DNA from: Artemisia argyi
Lineage: Eukaryota; Streptophyta; Magnoliopsida; Asterales; Asteraceae
Length of the DNA stretch: 64,000 bases
Assembly: GCA_030686995.1 (NCBI GenBank)
Contig: CM060707.1
Coordinates: 87,654,472 to 87,718,471 of the forward strand
Reading direction: 5' to 3'
Made by a program: the position numbers and the translations under genes. This document shows positions 9,475 through 21,180 of the stretch, in pieces. The first letter of the stretch is position 1, and each line of letters opens with the position of its first letter. Under the pieces are notes generated by a model that saw only the letters and a list, made by a program, of their open reading frames with translations, did not search any database and had not been told where the DNA came from.

Positions 9475-12420
9475 TGTCACAACTCGTAAATTCTGGTCTT
9501 TTCCCGAACTTTCAACATTTACTATTCATCGGTTACTATTCATCGATCACTATTCATCATTTCACTATTCATCATTTTTGAGGTCAGTTTGATATTCTGA
9601 GAGGCGTTTTAAAATTTTACTATTCATAAAACACTATTCACCTCCGGAGAAAATTTGTCATTTATACGTGGGTTGCGTCATTTTTGTAAACGTACGATTA
9701 TCAACCTAATAAACGTTATCCTATAAACTATTATTTTGAATAATTGATCCGACAATCCCAACTATGGTCCTAAGACATTTTTTACACTCATTATAATGAT
9801 ACAAAAGTTATAATATTAATTTACCCGGTAATTTGGGAATTTATTTAATTAATGTCGTACGTTTAATATAATTACGACGGTTTTCGTGGAAACTAAACTA
9901 TAATCACCCAAACTCTCCGTACTTGTACCCAACATATTTTTACAATTTTTACGACTTTATTATGTCCCGAATAACTTCAATAAAATTTATTTCTAACCAA
10001 CCCGGTACCCGATTAAACCAAAAACTAAATATACTACACCATATTACACTAAATCTCTAATTAAATCACCAACACAACTCCCCTTTTCCCTCCTTTGTGA
10101 ACCGCCCCCCCCCCCCCCCCCCTCCTAGCCACCTCATGTGCATTTCTCACCAACACACCATAATTGCTCACCAAACTTTTGTCTCTTAAGTAGATATTTA
10201 TTCTAAAAACTTCAATAATACTTCACATTTTCTCACAAAAACTAGCTAAGTCTCATCTCTTTTTCTCTCCTCTCTTGAACCGGCCAAACAAGAAGAACAA
10301 GCAAAAACCATGGATTTTCCAAGATCAAGTGTTAATCTAGTTCCTTTAGTTGTCCTTGTTTGAGTTTTGTGATAAAACTCAAGGTTTCTTACATAGTTTC
10401 ATCCAAACCTCCTCACATCATCATGTAAGCTCAAGAACATCTTTCTAATCTTTTCATACTTTCATTTTTCTAGTTTCATGTTGTTTATTCAAGATCTCTA
10501 TGCATATGTTAGTTTATACCACTCATTTATATATATATATCTAACTTTTGAACTCTAAAAATGGATTATAGTTAGATCCTTGTTAGATCCACTAGATTGA
10601 TGATGTTTAGGAACCCATGACACCCTAAGAAGGTGTATGGTAAGATTAGACTAGATTTGTGGTGATTGAAAGTGGTTTGGTTGGATTAGAAACTAGTTTG
10701 GAACATTAAAAATGGATTCTAAACATATATAAAAACCTGCTGTCCCTTTTTGGAAAACGTGGAAAGATCAGGGGCAAGGGTGTAACTTTTGACCAAAGAT
10801 TTAGAAAATACTCTCCGATACGAAACTATAGCCGAAAACGGGGATAAAAACGAGTTAATAACGAAGGAGATACGCTAAAAACGAGTTTAACGACGAAAAC
10901 TATTTTTCTGAAAATCCTTTGCTGATGAACAGTTGTCACGACTGTTTCGAGGCGTAAAACTAAATCTAGCCATCCTGACTTATCAAAAATATGTTAGTAT
11001 GTTGTCCCACGATTCCGGGAATATAAAGAACATAGAAAACGGGCTTATAACGACTAAGATATACACGTTTGAAACTAGACGAACTATATATATTTTTGAC
11101 AGCTTTTCTAATAGAGAATATTTTGCGCACTAAACAATATACTTACACCAAACGAACAATGGAGAACCGTCCTTCCTAGCCGTTGAGGCACGTACCATCA
11201 AAAGTTTATTAACCCATCAATGAGATGACATCTCAAGGTTTTCAAAACGCCAAGACCAAACACTAACACTTTATATATTATTACACGACTAGTCTTTACG
11301 AAGCTAATTGGGCTTATTTTCACCAAGTATCGGAAAACATTGAATTTCAACGATAACTATTATTTTCAAAGTACGAGTGGTATAGACTTCATGTGCATGT
11401 GCATTCATTACATCCTTTCATGATCTAAGTAGATCACTATCATTCCTATTAGGTTGCGGTTAGAGATCGAACCTCATTTCTGTGTATCCACTTTTGTCAT
11501 CGTAGCTATCGCACCAGGTGAGTCATAGCCCCACTTTTACTCTTTATACTTGTTTTAACTCTTTGGGGGAGATACATGCTCAACTATTTGCTTACTAGTA
11601 TAAATACTCAAAACATACTTTCTTGATACTCAAAACATTTATACTTGATTGTCTTATACTTGATTATACTTATACTTGATTTTATACATACGTGATTGTG
11701 CTATCCTTAACTGTGTTATACTTACTTGATACTTGAAACGTTTAAACTTTTATGCTTTGGGAAACGACACCCAGTAAACTTTTATACTTTGGGAAATGGC
11801 ACCCAGTAATCTGTCAAATGAGAGGTATTGATAGTACTATTATGGGGAAACACCCCCCACCCAAGTCCAAAACAGATGTGACGTTGGGTGACAGGTACTA
11901 TTTGGGATGGTGGTTCCCCGCCTTTGTGTCTATGCTTGACCTTGGGTGAATATAATCCTGAGAAACTATATATTGTAGCAGTGGGTTGTAAACACACAGG
12001 TTACAAGGCTCTTATGGCGGGACTTGTAACTGAGTGGATTTACGATGCCTTTGCTGGGAAACCTACATACATATGCATAAACTTTATTTGTTAAACAAAC
12101 TCTATGAACTCACCAACCTCGTGTTGACACTTTAGCATGTATTTTCAGGTTTTAATCTTATGGCACGCTACAGGAGGTTTTGGCAGGGCATGGCATGGTC
12201 ATAGAAGACTCTGATAATTTATATGGGGACCGTTTTAAACTACTTTTAAGGGCCTACTTCCGCACTACTTTTAACAATGTAAATTTAACATTTTTGATTA
12301 AACTATTTTATTCTAAATGATTCAAGTGAAAACCATTTTTGAACTTGTGTTGTAATACCAATTGAGTTACACCCCAGCTACACGTATGCTTCCGCTGGAC
12401 CCGATCTTGGGGGTGTGACA
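9475..12420 (+). repeat. LTR 1 of the array
   Basis: It runs from TGTCACAACTCG to GGGGGTGTGACA. The 5' end carries repeated ACTATTCAT units. A long C-run lies at about 10107-10124, and a TATA-like CATATATAAAAA at about 10722-10733. The donor-like GGTGAGTCATAGCC is at 11517. A two-copy 30-bp repeat ending in CACCCAGTAA lies at about 11748-11810, and the acceptor-like TTTTCAGG at 12142-12149. It carries at least one private base, at 9561. Confidence 0.92.
11518..12148 (+). other. Putative LTR intron in LTR 1 (also 15158-15788 and 18797-19427)
   Basis: Donor CACCAG/GTGAGT at 11518, branch-point-like TTGAC at 12124-12128 and acceptor TTTTCAG at 12148 give a 631-nt intron. The same coordinates recur at 631 nt in LTR 2 and LTR 3. 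Related LTRs at 23915-24598, 34333-35073, 54571-54032 (minus) and 57135-57640 keep the same donor, branch and acceptor. Prediction only. Confidence 0.5.
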
Positions 12421-12423
12421 GAT

Positions 12424-12435
12424 TGGTATCAGAGC
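12424..12435 (+). other. Primer-binding site, initiator-Met tRNA
   Basis: TGGTATCAGAGC is complementary to the 3' end of plant initiator tRNA-Met and begins 3 nt after the LTR end at 12420. The second copy is at 16064-16075. Confidence 0.88.
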
Positions 12436-13108
12436 TCTGGCTATAGCGAACTAAGTATTTTTAAAACCTAGACTATAGCTACTTTTACGAAAAACTTAAC
12501 CCTATGACCGTCACGTGCCTGCCTGCCAAGATAATGCCTGACTTGTAGTTTGTTGCTGACTTAGGTGATGAGATTTGTGTCTCATTATCTGGTATATTAT
12601 ACTCACTTATTCTAGTTGATTTCTATCATTGTCTTTCATATAAACATGTTCACGTATCATATATGTCACCCTGGTATGTATCTCCTTGTATAGTCTCATC
12701 ATTTGACCTCGAGTTTGGTCACCTGCCTTAGTCTTTCTGTACGTCTTGGTAGTATAACTGAGCTGAGTATTTCAAAATTCATGGAACCTCGGCGGAATAT
12801 AGACTAGTCACCTATATTCAACCCGGGATAGTGGGACATAGGCTGACTACCTATATCTGACTCAGAAATGAATTTTGCAACACTGAGAATGGTTATAATA
12901 AAATCTTGTCTGTATTGGATCCTCTACTCAATTTCCGAATGCTTCATTTATGTGTGTGTATACCCTCGTTGTCAGAACGCTTATACTTTTCCTCACCTCG
13001 TCAACCGCCGCCTGGAAACACGTCAACTGGTCATTTCATCTCATGAATCTTCACCTTTATAACACTTCGGAGACCAACGTTAACTAAACTTCGGGACGAA
13101 GTTCCCTT

Positions 13109-13121
13109 AAGGGGTAGAGAC
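13109..13121 (+). other. Polypurine tract of internal segment 1
   Basis: AAGGGGTAGAGAC directly abuts the TGTCACA start of LTR 2. The equivalent site in internal segment 2 abuts LTR 3 at 16761. Confidence 0.75.
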
Positions 13122-16060
13122 TGTCACAACTCGTAAATTCTGGTCTTTTCCCGAACTTTCAACATTTACTATTCATCGATTACTATTCATCGATCACTAT
13201 TCATCATTTTACTATTCATCATTTTTGAGGTCAGTTTGATATTCTGAGAGGCGTTTTAAAATTTTACTATTCATAAAACACTATTCACCTCCGGAGAAAA
13301 TTTGTCATTTATACGTGGGTTGCGTCATTTTTGTAAATGTACGATTATCAACCTAATAAACGTTATCCTATAAACTATTATTTTGAATAATTGATCCGAC
13401 AATCCCAACTATGGTCCTAAGACATTTTTTACACTCATTATAATGATACAAAAGTTATAATATTAATTTACCCGGTAATTTGGGAATTTATTTAATTAAT
13501 GTCGTACGTTTAATATAATTACGACGGTTTTCGTGGAAACTAAACTATAATCACCCAAACTCTCCGTACTTGTACCCAACATATTTTTACAATTTTTACG
13601 ACTTTATTATGTCCCGAATAACTTCAATAAAATTTATTTCTAACCAACCCGGTACCCGATTAAACCAAAAACTAAATATACTACACCATATTACACTAAA
13701 TCTCTAATTAAATCACCAACACAACTCCCCTTTTCCCTCCTTTGTGAACCGGCCCCCCCCCCCCTCCTAGCCACCTCATGTGCATTTCTCACCAACACAC
13801 CATAATTGCTCACCAAACTTTTGTCTCTTAAGTAGATATTTATTCTAAAAACTTCAATAATACTTCACATTTTCTCACAAAAACTAGCTAAGTCTCATCT
13901 CTTTTTCTCTCCTCTCTTGAACCGGCCAAACAAGAAGAACAAGCAAAAACCATGGATTTTCCAAGATCAAGTGTTAATCTAGTTCCTTTAGTTGTCCTTG
14001 TTTGAGTTTTGTGATAAAACTCAAGGTTTCTTACATAGTTTCATCCAAACCTCCTCACATCATCATGTAAGCTCAAGAACATCTTTCTAATCTTTTCATA
14101 CTTTCATTTTTCTAGTTTCATGTTGTTTATTCAAGATCTCTATGCATATGTTAGTTTATACCACTCATTTATATATATATCTAACTTTTGAACTCTAAAA
14201 ATGGATTATAGTTAGATCCTTGTTAGATCCACTAGATTGATGATGTTTAGGAACCCATGACACCCTAAGAAGGTGTATGGTAAGATTAGACTAGATTTGT
14301 GGTGATTGAAAGTGGTTTGGTTGGATTAGAAACTAGTTTGGAACATTAAAAATGGATTCTAAACATATATAAAAACCTGCTGTCCCTTTTTGGAAAACGT
14401 GGAAAGATCAGGGGCAAGGGTGTAACTTTTGACCAAAGATTTAGAAAATACTCTCCGATACGAAACTATAGCCGAAAACGGGGATAAAAACGAGTTAATA
14501 ACGAAGGAGATACGCTAAAAACGAGTTTAACGACGAAAACTATTTTTCTGAAAATCCTTTGCTGATGAACAGTTGTCACGACTGTTTCGAGGCGTAAAAC
14601 TAAATCTAGCCATCCTGACTTATCAAAAATATGTTAGTATGTTGTCCCACGATTCCGGGAATATAAAGAACATAGAAAACGGGCTTATAACGACTAAGAT
14701 ATACACGTTTGAAACTAGACGAACTATATATATTTTTGACAGCTTTTCTAATAGAGAATATTTTGCGCACTAAACAATATACTTACACCAAACGAACAAT
14801 GGAGAACCGTCCTTCCTAGCCGTTGAGGCACGTACCATCAAAAGTTTATTAACCCATCAATGAGATGACATCTCAAGGTTTTCAAAACGCCAAGACCAAA
14901 CACTAACACTTTATATATTATTACACGACTAGTCTTTACGAAGCTAATTGGGCTTATTTTCACAAAGTATCGGAAAACATTGAATTTCAACGATAACTAT
15001 TATTTTCAAAGTACGAGTGGTATAGACTTCATGTGCATGTGCATTCATTACATCCTTTCATGATCTAAGTAGATCACTATCATTCCTATTAGGTTGCGGT
15101 TAGATATCGAACCTCATTTCTGTGTATCCACTTTTGTCATCGTAGCTATCGCACCAGGTGAGTCATAGCCCCACTTTTACTCTTTATACTTGTTTTAACT
15201 CTTTGGGGGAGATACATGCTCAACTATTTGCTTACTAGTATAAATACTCAAAACATACTTTCTTGATACTCAAAACATTTATACTTGATTGTCTTATACT
15301 TGATTATACTTATACTTGATTTTATACATACGTGATTGTGCTATCCTTAACTGTGTTATACTTACTTGATACTTGAAACGTTTAAACTTTTATGCTTTGG
15401 GAAACGACACCCAGTAAACTTTTATACTTTGGGAAATGGCACCCAGTAATCTGTCAAATGAGAGGTATTGATAGTACTATTATGGGGAAACACCCCCCAC
15501 CCAAGTCCAAAACAGATGTGACGTTGGGTGACAGGTACTATTTGGGATGGTGGTTCCCCGCCTTTGTGTCTATGCTGGACCTTGGGTGAATATAATCCTG
15601 AGAAACTATATATTGTAGCAGTGGGTTGTAAACACACAGGTTACAAGGCTCTTATGGCGGGACTTGTAACTGAGTGGATTTACGATGCCTTTGCTGGGAA
15701 ACCTACATACATATGCATAAACTTTATTTGTTAAACAAACTCTATGAACTCACCAACCTCGTGTTGACACTTTAGCATGTATTTTCAGGTTTTAATCTTA
15801 TGGCACGCTACAGGAGGTTTTGGCAGGGCATGGCATGGTCATAGAAGACTCTGATAATTTATATGGGGACCGTTTTAAACTACTTTTAAGGGCCTACTTC
15901 CGCACTACTTTTAACAATGTAAATTTAACATTTTTGATTAAACTATTTTATTCTAAATGATTCAAGTGAAAACCATTTTTGAACTTGTGTTGTAATACCA
16001 ATTGAGTTACACCCCAGCTACACGTATGCTTCCGCTGGACCCGATCTTGGGGGTGTGACA
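13122..16060 (+). repeat. LTR 2 (middle) of the array
   Basis: Nearly identical to LTRs 1 and 3, with a shorter C-run. It carries at least five single-base variants found in neither neighbour (about 13179, 13338, 14964, 15105 and 15576). A putative intron lies at 15158-15788. Confidence 0.92.
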
Positions 16061-16761
16061 GATTGGTATCAGAGCTCTGGCTATAGCGAACTAAGTATTT
16101 TTAAAACCTAGACTATAGCTACTTTTACGAAAAACTTAACCCTATGACCGTCACGTGCCTGCCTGCCAAGATAATGCCTGACTTGTGGTTTGTTGCTGAC
16201 TTAGGTGATGAGATTTGTGTCTCATTATCTGGTATATTATACTCACTTATTCTAGTTGATTTCTATCATTGTCTTTCATATAAACATGTTCACGTATCAT
16301 ATATGTCACCCTGGTATGTATCTCCTTGTATAGTCTCATCATTTGACCTCGAGTTTGGTCACCTGCCTTAGTCTTTCTGTACGTCTTGGTAGTATAACTG
16401 AGCTGAGTATTTCAAAATTCATGGAACCTCGGCGGAATATAGACTAGTCACCTATATTCAACCCGGGATAGTGGGACATAGGCTGACTACCTATATCTGA
16501 CTCAGAAATGAATTTTGCAACACTGAGAATGGTTATAATAAAATCTTGTCTGTATTGGATCCTCTACTCAATTTCCGAATGCTTCATTTATGTGTGTGTA
16601 TACCCTCGTTGTCAGAACGCTTATACTTTTCCTCACCTCGTCAACCGCCGCCTGGAAACACGTCAACTGGTCATTTCATCTCATGAATCTTCACCTTTAT
16701 AACACTTCGGAGACCAACGTTAACTGAACTTCGGGACGAAGTTCCCTTAAGGGGTAGAGAC
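16061..16761 (+). other. Internal segment 2 of the array, 701 bp
   Basis: It has the same length and layout as internal segment 1, with few differences (for example in the ACTTGTRGTTTG segment near 16183 and in the TAACTRAACTTCGG segment near 16725). Primer site at 16064-16075, purine-rich tract ending at 16761. No coding capacity is recognised. Confidence 0.85.
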
Positions 16762-19699
16762 TGTCACAACTCGTAAATTCTGGTCTTTTCCCGAACTTTC
16801 AACATTTACTATTCATCGGTTACTATTCATCGATCACTATTCATCATTTTACTATTCATCATTTTTGAGGTCAGTTTGATATTCTGAGAGGCGTTTTAAA
16901 ATTTTACTATTCATAAAACACTATTCACCTCCGGAGAAAATTTGTCATTTATACGTGGGTTGCGTCATTTTTGTAAACGTACGATTATCAACCTAATAAA
17001 CGTTATCCTATAAACTATTATTTTGAATAATTGATCCGACAATCCCAACTATGGTCCTAAGACATTTTTTACACTCATTATAATGATACAAAAGTTATAA
17101 TATTAATTTACCCGGTAATTTGGGAATTTATTTAATTAATGTCGTACGTTTAATATAATTACGACGGTTTTCGTGGAAACTAAACTATAATCACCCAAAC
17201 TCTCCGTACTTGTACCCAACATATTTTTACAATTTTTACGACTTTATTATGTCCCGAATAACTTCAATAAAATTTATTTCTAACCAACCCGGTACCCGAT
17301 TAAACCAAAAACTAAATATACTACACCATATTACACTAAATCTCTAATTAAATCACCAACACAACTCCCCTTTTCCCTCCTTTGTGAACCGCCCCCCCCC
17401 CCCTCCTAGCCACCTCATGTGCATTTCTCACCAACACACCATAATTGCTCACCAAACTTTTGTCTCTTAAGTAGATATTTATTCTAAAAACTTCAATAAT
17501 ACTTCACATTTTCTCACAAAAACTAGCTAAGTCTCATCTCTTTTTCTCTCCTCTCTTGAACCGGCCAAACAAGAAGAACAAGCAAAAACCATGGATTTTC
17601 CAAGATCAAGTGTTAATCTAGTTCCTTTAGTTGTCCTTGTTTGAGTTTTGTGATAAAACTCAAGGTTTCTTACATAGTTTCATCCAAACCTCCTCACATC
17701 ATCATGTAAGCTCAAGAACATTTTTCTAATCTTTTCATACTTTCATTTTTCTAGTTTCATGTTGTTTATTCAAGATCTCTATGCATATGTTAGTTTATAC
17801 CACTCATTTATATATATATCTAACTTTTGAACTCTAAAAATGGATTATAGTTAGATCCTTGTTAGATCCACTAGATTGATGATGTTTAGGAACCCATGAC
17901 ACCCTAAGAAGGTGTATGGTAAGATTAGACTAGATTTGTGGTGATTGAAAGTGGTTTGGTTGGATTAGAAACTAGTTTGGAACATTAAAAATGGATTCTA
18001 AACATATATAAAAACCTGCTGTCCCTTTTTGGAAAACGTGGAAAGATCAGGGGCAAGGGTGTAACTTTTGACCAAAGATTTAGAAAATACTCTCCGATAC
18101 GAAACTATAGCCGAAAACGGGGATAAAAACGAGTTAATAACGAAGGAGATACGCTAAAAACGAGTTTAACGACGAAAACTATTTTTCTGAAAATCCTTTG
18201 CTGATGAACAGTTGTCACGACTGTTTCGAGGCGTAAAACTAAATCTAGCCATCCTGACTTATCAAAAATATGTTAGTATGTTGTCCCACGATTCCGGGAA
18301 TATAAAGAACATAGAAAACGGGCTTATAACGACTAAGATATACACGTTTGAAACTAGACGAACTATATATATTTTTGACAGCTTTTCTAATAGAGAATAT
18401 TTTGCGCACTAAACAATATACTTACACCAAACGAACAATGGAGAACCGTCCTTCCTAGCCGTTGAGGCACGTACCATCAAAAGTTTATTAACCCATCAAT
18501 GAGATGACATCTCAAGGTTTTCAAAACGCCAAGACCAAACACTAACACTTTATATATTATTACACGACTAGTCTTTACGAAGCTAATTGGGCTTATTTTC
18601 ACCAAGTATCGGAAAACATTGAATTTCAACGATAACTATTATTTTCAAAGTACGAGTGGTATAGACTTCATGTGCATGTGCATTCATTACATCCTTTCAT
18701 GATCTAAGTAGATCACTATCATTCCTATTAGGTTGCGGTTAGAGATCGAACCTCATTTCTGTGTATCCACTTTTGTCATCGTAGCTATCGCACCAGGTGA
18801 GTCATAGCCCCACTTTTACTCTTTATACTTGTTTTAACTCTTTGGGGGAGATACATGCTCAACTATTTTCTTACTAGTATAAATACTCAAAACATACTTT
18901 CTTGATACTCAAAACATTTATACTTGATTGTCTTATACTTGATTATACTTATACTTGATTTTATACATACGTGATTGTGCTATCCTTAACTGTGTTATAC
19001 TTACTTGATACTTGAAACGTTTAAACTTTTATGCTTTGGGAAACGACACCCAGTAAACTTTTATACTTTGGGAAATGGCACCCAGTAATCTGTCAAAGGA
19101 GAGGTATTGATAGTACTATTATGGGGAAACACCCCCCACCCAAGTCCAAAACAGATGTGACGTTGGGTGACAGGTACTATTTGGGATGGTGGTTCCCCGC
19201 CTTTGTGTCTATGCTTGACCTTGGGTGAATATAATCCTGAGAAACTATATATTGTAGCAGTGGGTTGTAAACACACAGGTTACAAGGCTCTTATGGCGGG
19301 ACTTGTAACTGAGTGGATTTACGATGCCTTTGCTGGGAAACCTACATACATATGCATAAACTTTATTTGTTAAACAAACTCTATGAACTCACCAACCTCG
19401 TGTTGACACTTTAGCATGTATTTTCAGGTTTTAATCTTATGGCACGCTACAGGAGGTTTTGGCAGGGCATGGCATGGTCATAGAAGACTCTGATAATTTA
19501 TATGGGGACCGTTTTAAACTACTTTTAAGGGCCTACTTCCGCACTACTTTTAACAATGTAAATTTAACATTTTTGATTAAACTATTTTATTCTAAATGAT
19601 TCAAGTGAAAACCATTTTTGAACTTGTGTTGTAATACCAATTGAGTTACACCCCAGCTACACGTATGCTTCCGCTGGACCCGATCTTGGGGGTGTGACA
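16762..19699 (+). repeat. LTR 3 of the array
   Basis: Nearly identical to LTRs 1 and 2, with at least three private variants (about 17722, 18869 and 19098). It ends TGTGACA at 19699 and is followed by the duplicated CTGTT. A putative intron lies at 18797-19427. Confidence 0.92.
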
Positions 19700-19704
19700 C
19701 TGTT
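19700..19704. other. Right target-site duplication CTGTT
   Basis: CTGTT follows the last LTR and matches 9470-9474 exactly. Confidence 0.92.
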
Positions 19705-21113
19705 CTATCAAAATGTGATTTTAGGAGTTTCATTATTTCATCCGCACAACAAATACTTTTATCAAATTTCTTAAACTTTGAGTTTTGTTTAATAAGATTA
19801 TCTTGTGTGATTTTAAGCTTCTCAATCTCAAGTTTGAACTCTTGTCATGATTTGCAAGTCATGTCAACATTTTTACTCTTTTCTAAACGTTTAGCTTTTT
19901 CTTTTAATTCATAAACTTCGTTTTCTAAAAATTCCTTTTTAGTCTTCAAAAATTTGTTTTTGATTATGATTTTTAAGCTTAACTTACAAAGTTTGTTGTA
20001 TTGTTGTTGCAAAGTCTCATCATCAATAGAAGAGTAATATGAATCGGAATGTACCTCATTTGAGTCTTGAGCAATAAGAGCTACCTCGTCATTTATCGGC
20101 TCTTCATCATCATTCTCACTATCACTGCAAGCACCACTTACGAAAGCACTTTGAGTTTTGCTTTTGGGTGGTTTTGGATATTCTCCTATTAAGTGACTTG
20201 TATCTCCGCATCTAAAACACTTTCTTTCATTCTTGACTTTCTTAACATCACGATCTTTTCATAAATATTTCTTTTCATCTTTAGGTTGCCTTAAAAACTT
20301 TCCTCATCTTCGAAAGAACTTCTTGAATTCTCTAACCGCCATGGCATATTCTTCATCTTCACTATCCGAACTTGATTTCTCATCGTCACTTGATTCTACT
20401 CTAGCTTTTAAGGCAATGGATTTCACCTTTTCTTTCTTGCCTTTAACTATCTCCGAATCTTTTTCCATTACCATTTCATGAACTTTGAGGTTTCCAATTA
20501 GCGCGTCAAGTGACATACTTGAGAGATCTTTAGATTCTTCAATAGCCGTTACTTTTGCTTTCCATTTTGGATGGAGTGCTCCAATGAATTTCCTGACAAA
20601 ATTCTTGCTACAAAAAGATTCATCAAGTGCTTTAAGTGAAGTAATAATAGTATTAAATCTAGCAAATGCACTATCAATAGTCTCATCATCGGGAATAGAA
20701 AATTGTTCATATTGTTGGACAAGAAGATCAATTTTGTTATCATTACCTTGTGAGTTTCCTTGATGAGTAATTATTAAAGATTGACAAATTTCTTTAGCGG
20801 TTTTGTACATAAAATTTCTTTCATACTCTTTCTTTGGTAAAGCATTATAAAGCATCATTTTAGCTTCATTATTTTTGGCAATTAGTTTCTTTTGATCATC
20901 ACTATGTTTACTGAGTGAACTATCCTCATCCAGACCACTTCCAATATCCCTAAAAGTAGCCTTATGATCACCTTCAATAATAATATACCATAGATCTATG
21001 TCCTTTGATTTTACGTAAGTTTCAAAACGGTTTTTCCAATATATAAAACCATTAGGTTCAAATAGTGGTGGTCTTTGCATAGACTGCCCTTCTTTGAAGT
21101 TTTCAAAATCCAT
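19705..21113 (-). pseudogene. gag: Copia gag, upstream part, interrupted by the LTR array
   Basis: The minus-strand frame opens at the ATG at 21113 ([20 protein letters not shown]) and reads as a plant copia Gag to 20307. [18 protein letters not shown] is the N-terminal motif, and [16 protein letters not shown] and [10 protein letters not shown] lie in the capsid-like region. A TGA at 20306-20304 and another TGA near 20260 break it. A zinc knuckle follows at about 20224-20178 (CFRCGDTSHLIGEY), whose fourth ligand, normally Cys, is Tyr. Acidic and coiled-coil-like sequence then runs to the insertion at 19700. Gag would form the particle and bind element RNA. Confidence 0.87.
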
Positions 21114-21166
21114 GGATCGTTTAAAGTTTTAAGATACAATATATTTTAAAATCTTGAGTAACGTAA

Positions 21167-21178
21167 CTCTTGATGCCA
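21167..21178 (-). other. Copia primer-binding site, minus strand
   Basis: The minus strand reads TGGCATCAAGAG, a diverged initiator-Met-type site, 2 nt inside the LTR end at 21181. Confidence 0.6.
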
Positions 21179-21180
21179 AT

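Larger units (their letters stand above)
12421..13121 (+). other. Internal segment 1 of the array, 701 bp
   Basis: It contains the initiator-Met primer site (12424-12435), non-coding sequence, and a terminal purine-rich AAGGGGTAGAGAC preceded by CTTCGGGACGAAGTTCCC, of the kind seen at the 3' end of Tekay/Del-like gypsy elements. The first roughly 100 bases resemble those after the primer site of element D (57932 onward). The longest ORFs are about 64 codons and match nothing recognisable. Confidence 0.85.
9475..19699 (+). mobile_element. Non-autonomous gypsy-type element as a tandem array: LTR-int-LTR-int-LTR
   Basis: Three LTRs (9475-12420, 13122-16060, 16762-19699; 2946, 2939 and 2938 bp) alternate with two 701-bp internal segments (12421-13121, 16061-16761). 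Each LTR starts TGTCACA and ends TGTGACA, a perfect 7-bp inverted repeat. Each internal segment starts with an initiator-Met primer site and ends with a purine-rich tract. The whole array is flanked by one CTGTT duplication, so it arose from one insertion followed by unequal recombination, or inserted as a multimer. It lies in copia gag. No gag or pol is encoded, so movement would need proteins from a relative such as element D. Confidence 0.93.

Noticed and set aside
10933..11133. A 66-residue ORF found three times at 3.64-kb spacing (also 14573 and 18212), with further repeated small ORFs at 11752, 11888 and 12868
   Set aside because: They recur only because the LTR and internal sequence is tandemly repeated. 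They lie in non-coding LTR or internal DNA, have no recognisable domain, and some fall in the putative intron.
9475..19699. CRISPR-like or satellite array
   Set aside because: The 3.64-kb units have LTR termini, primer sites, purine tracts and a target duplication, so it is a retrotransposon array. No CRISPR-type repeats were seen in the window.
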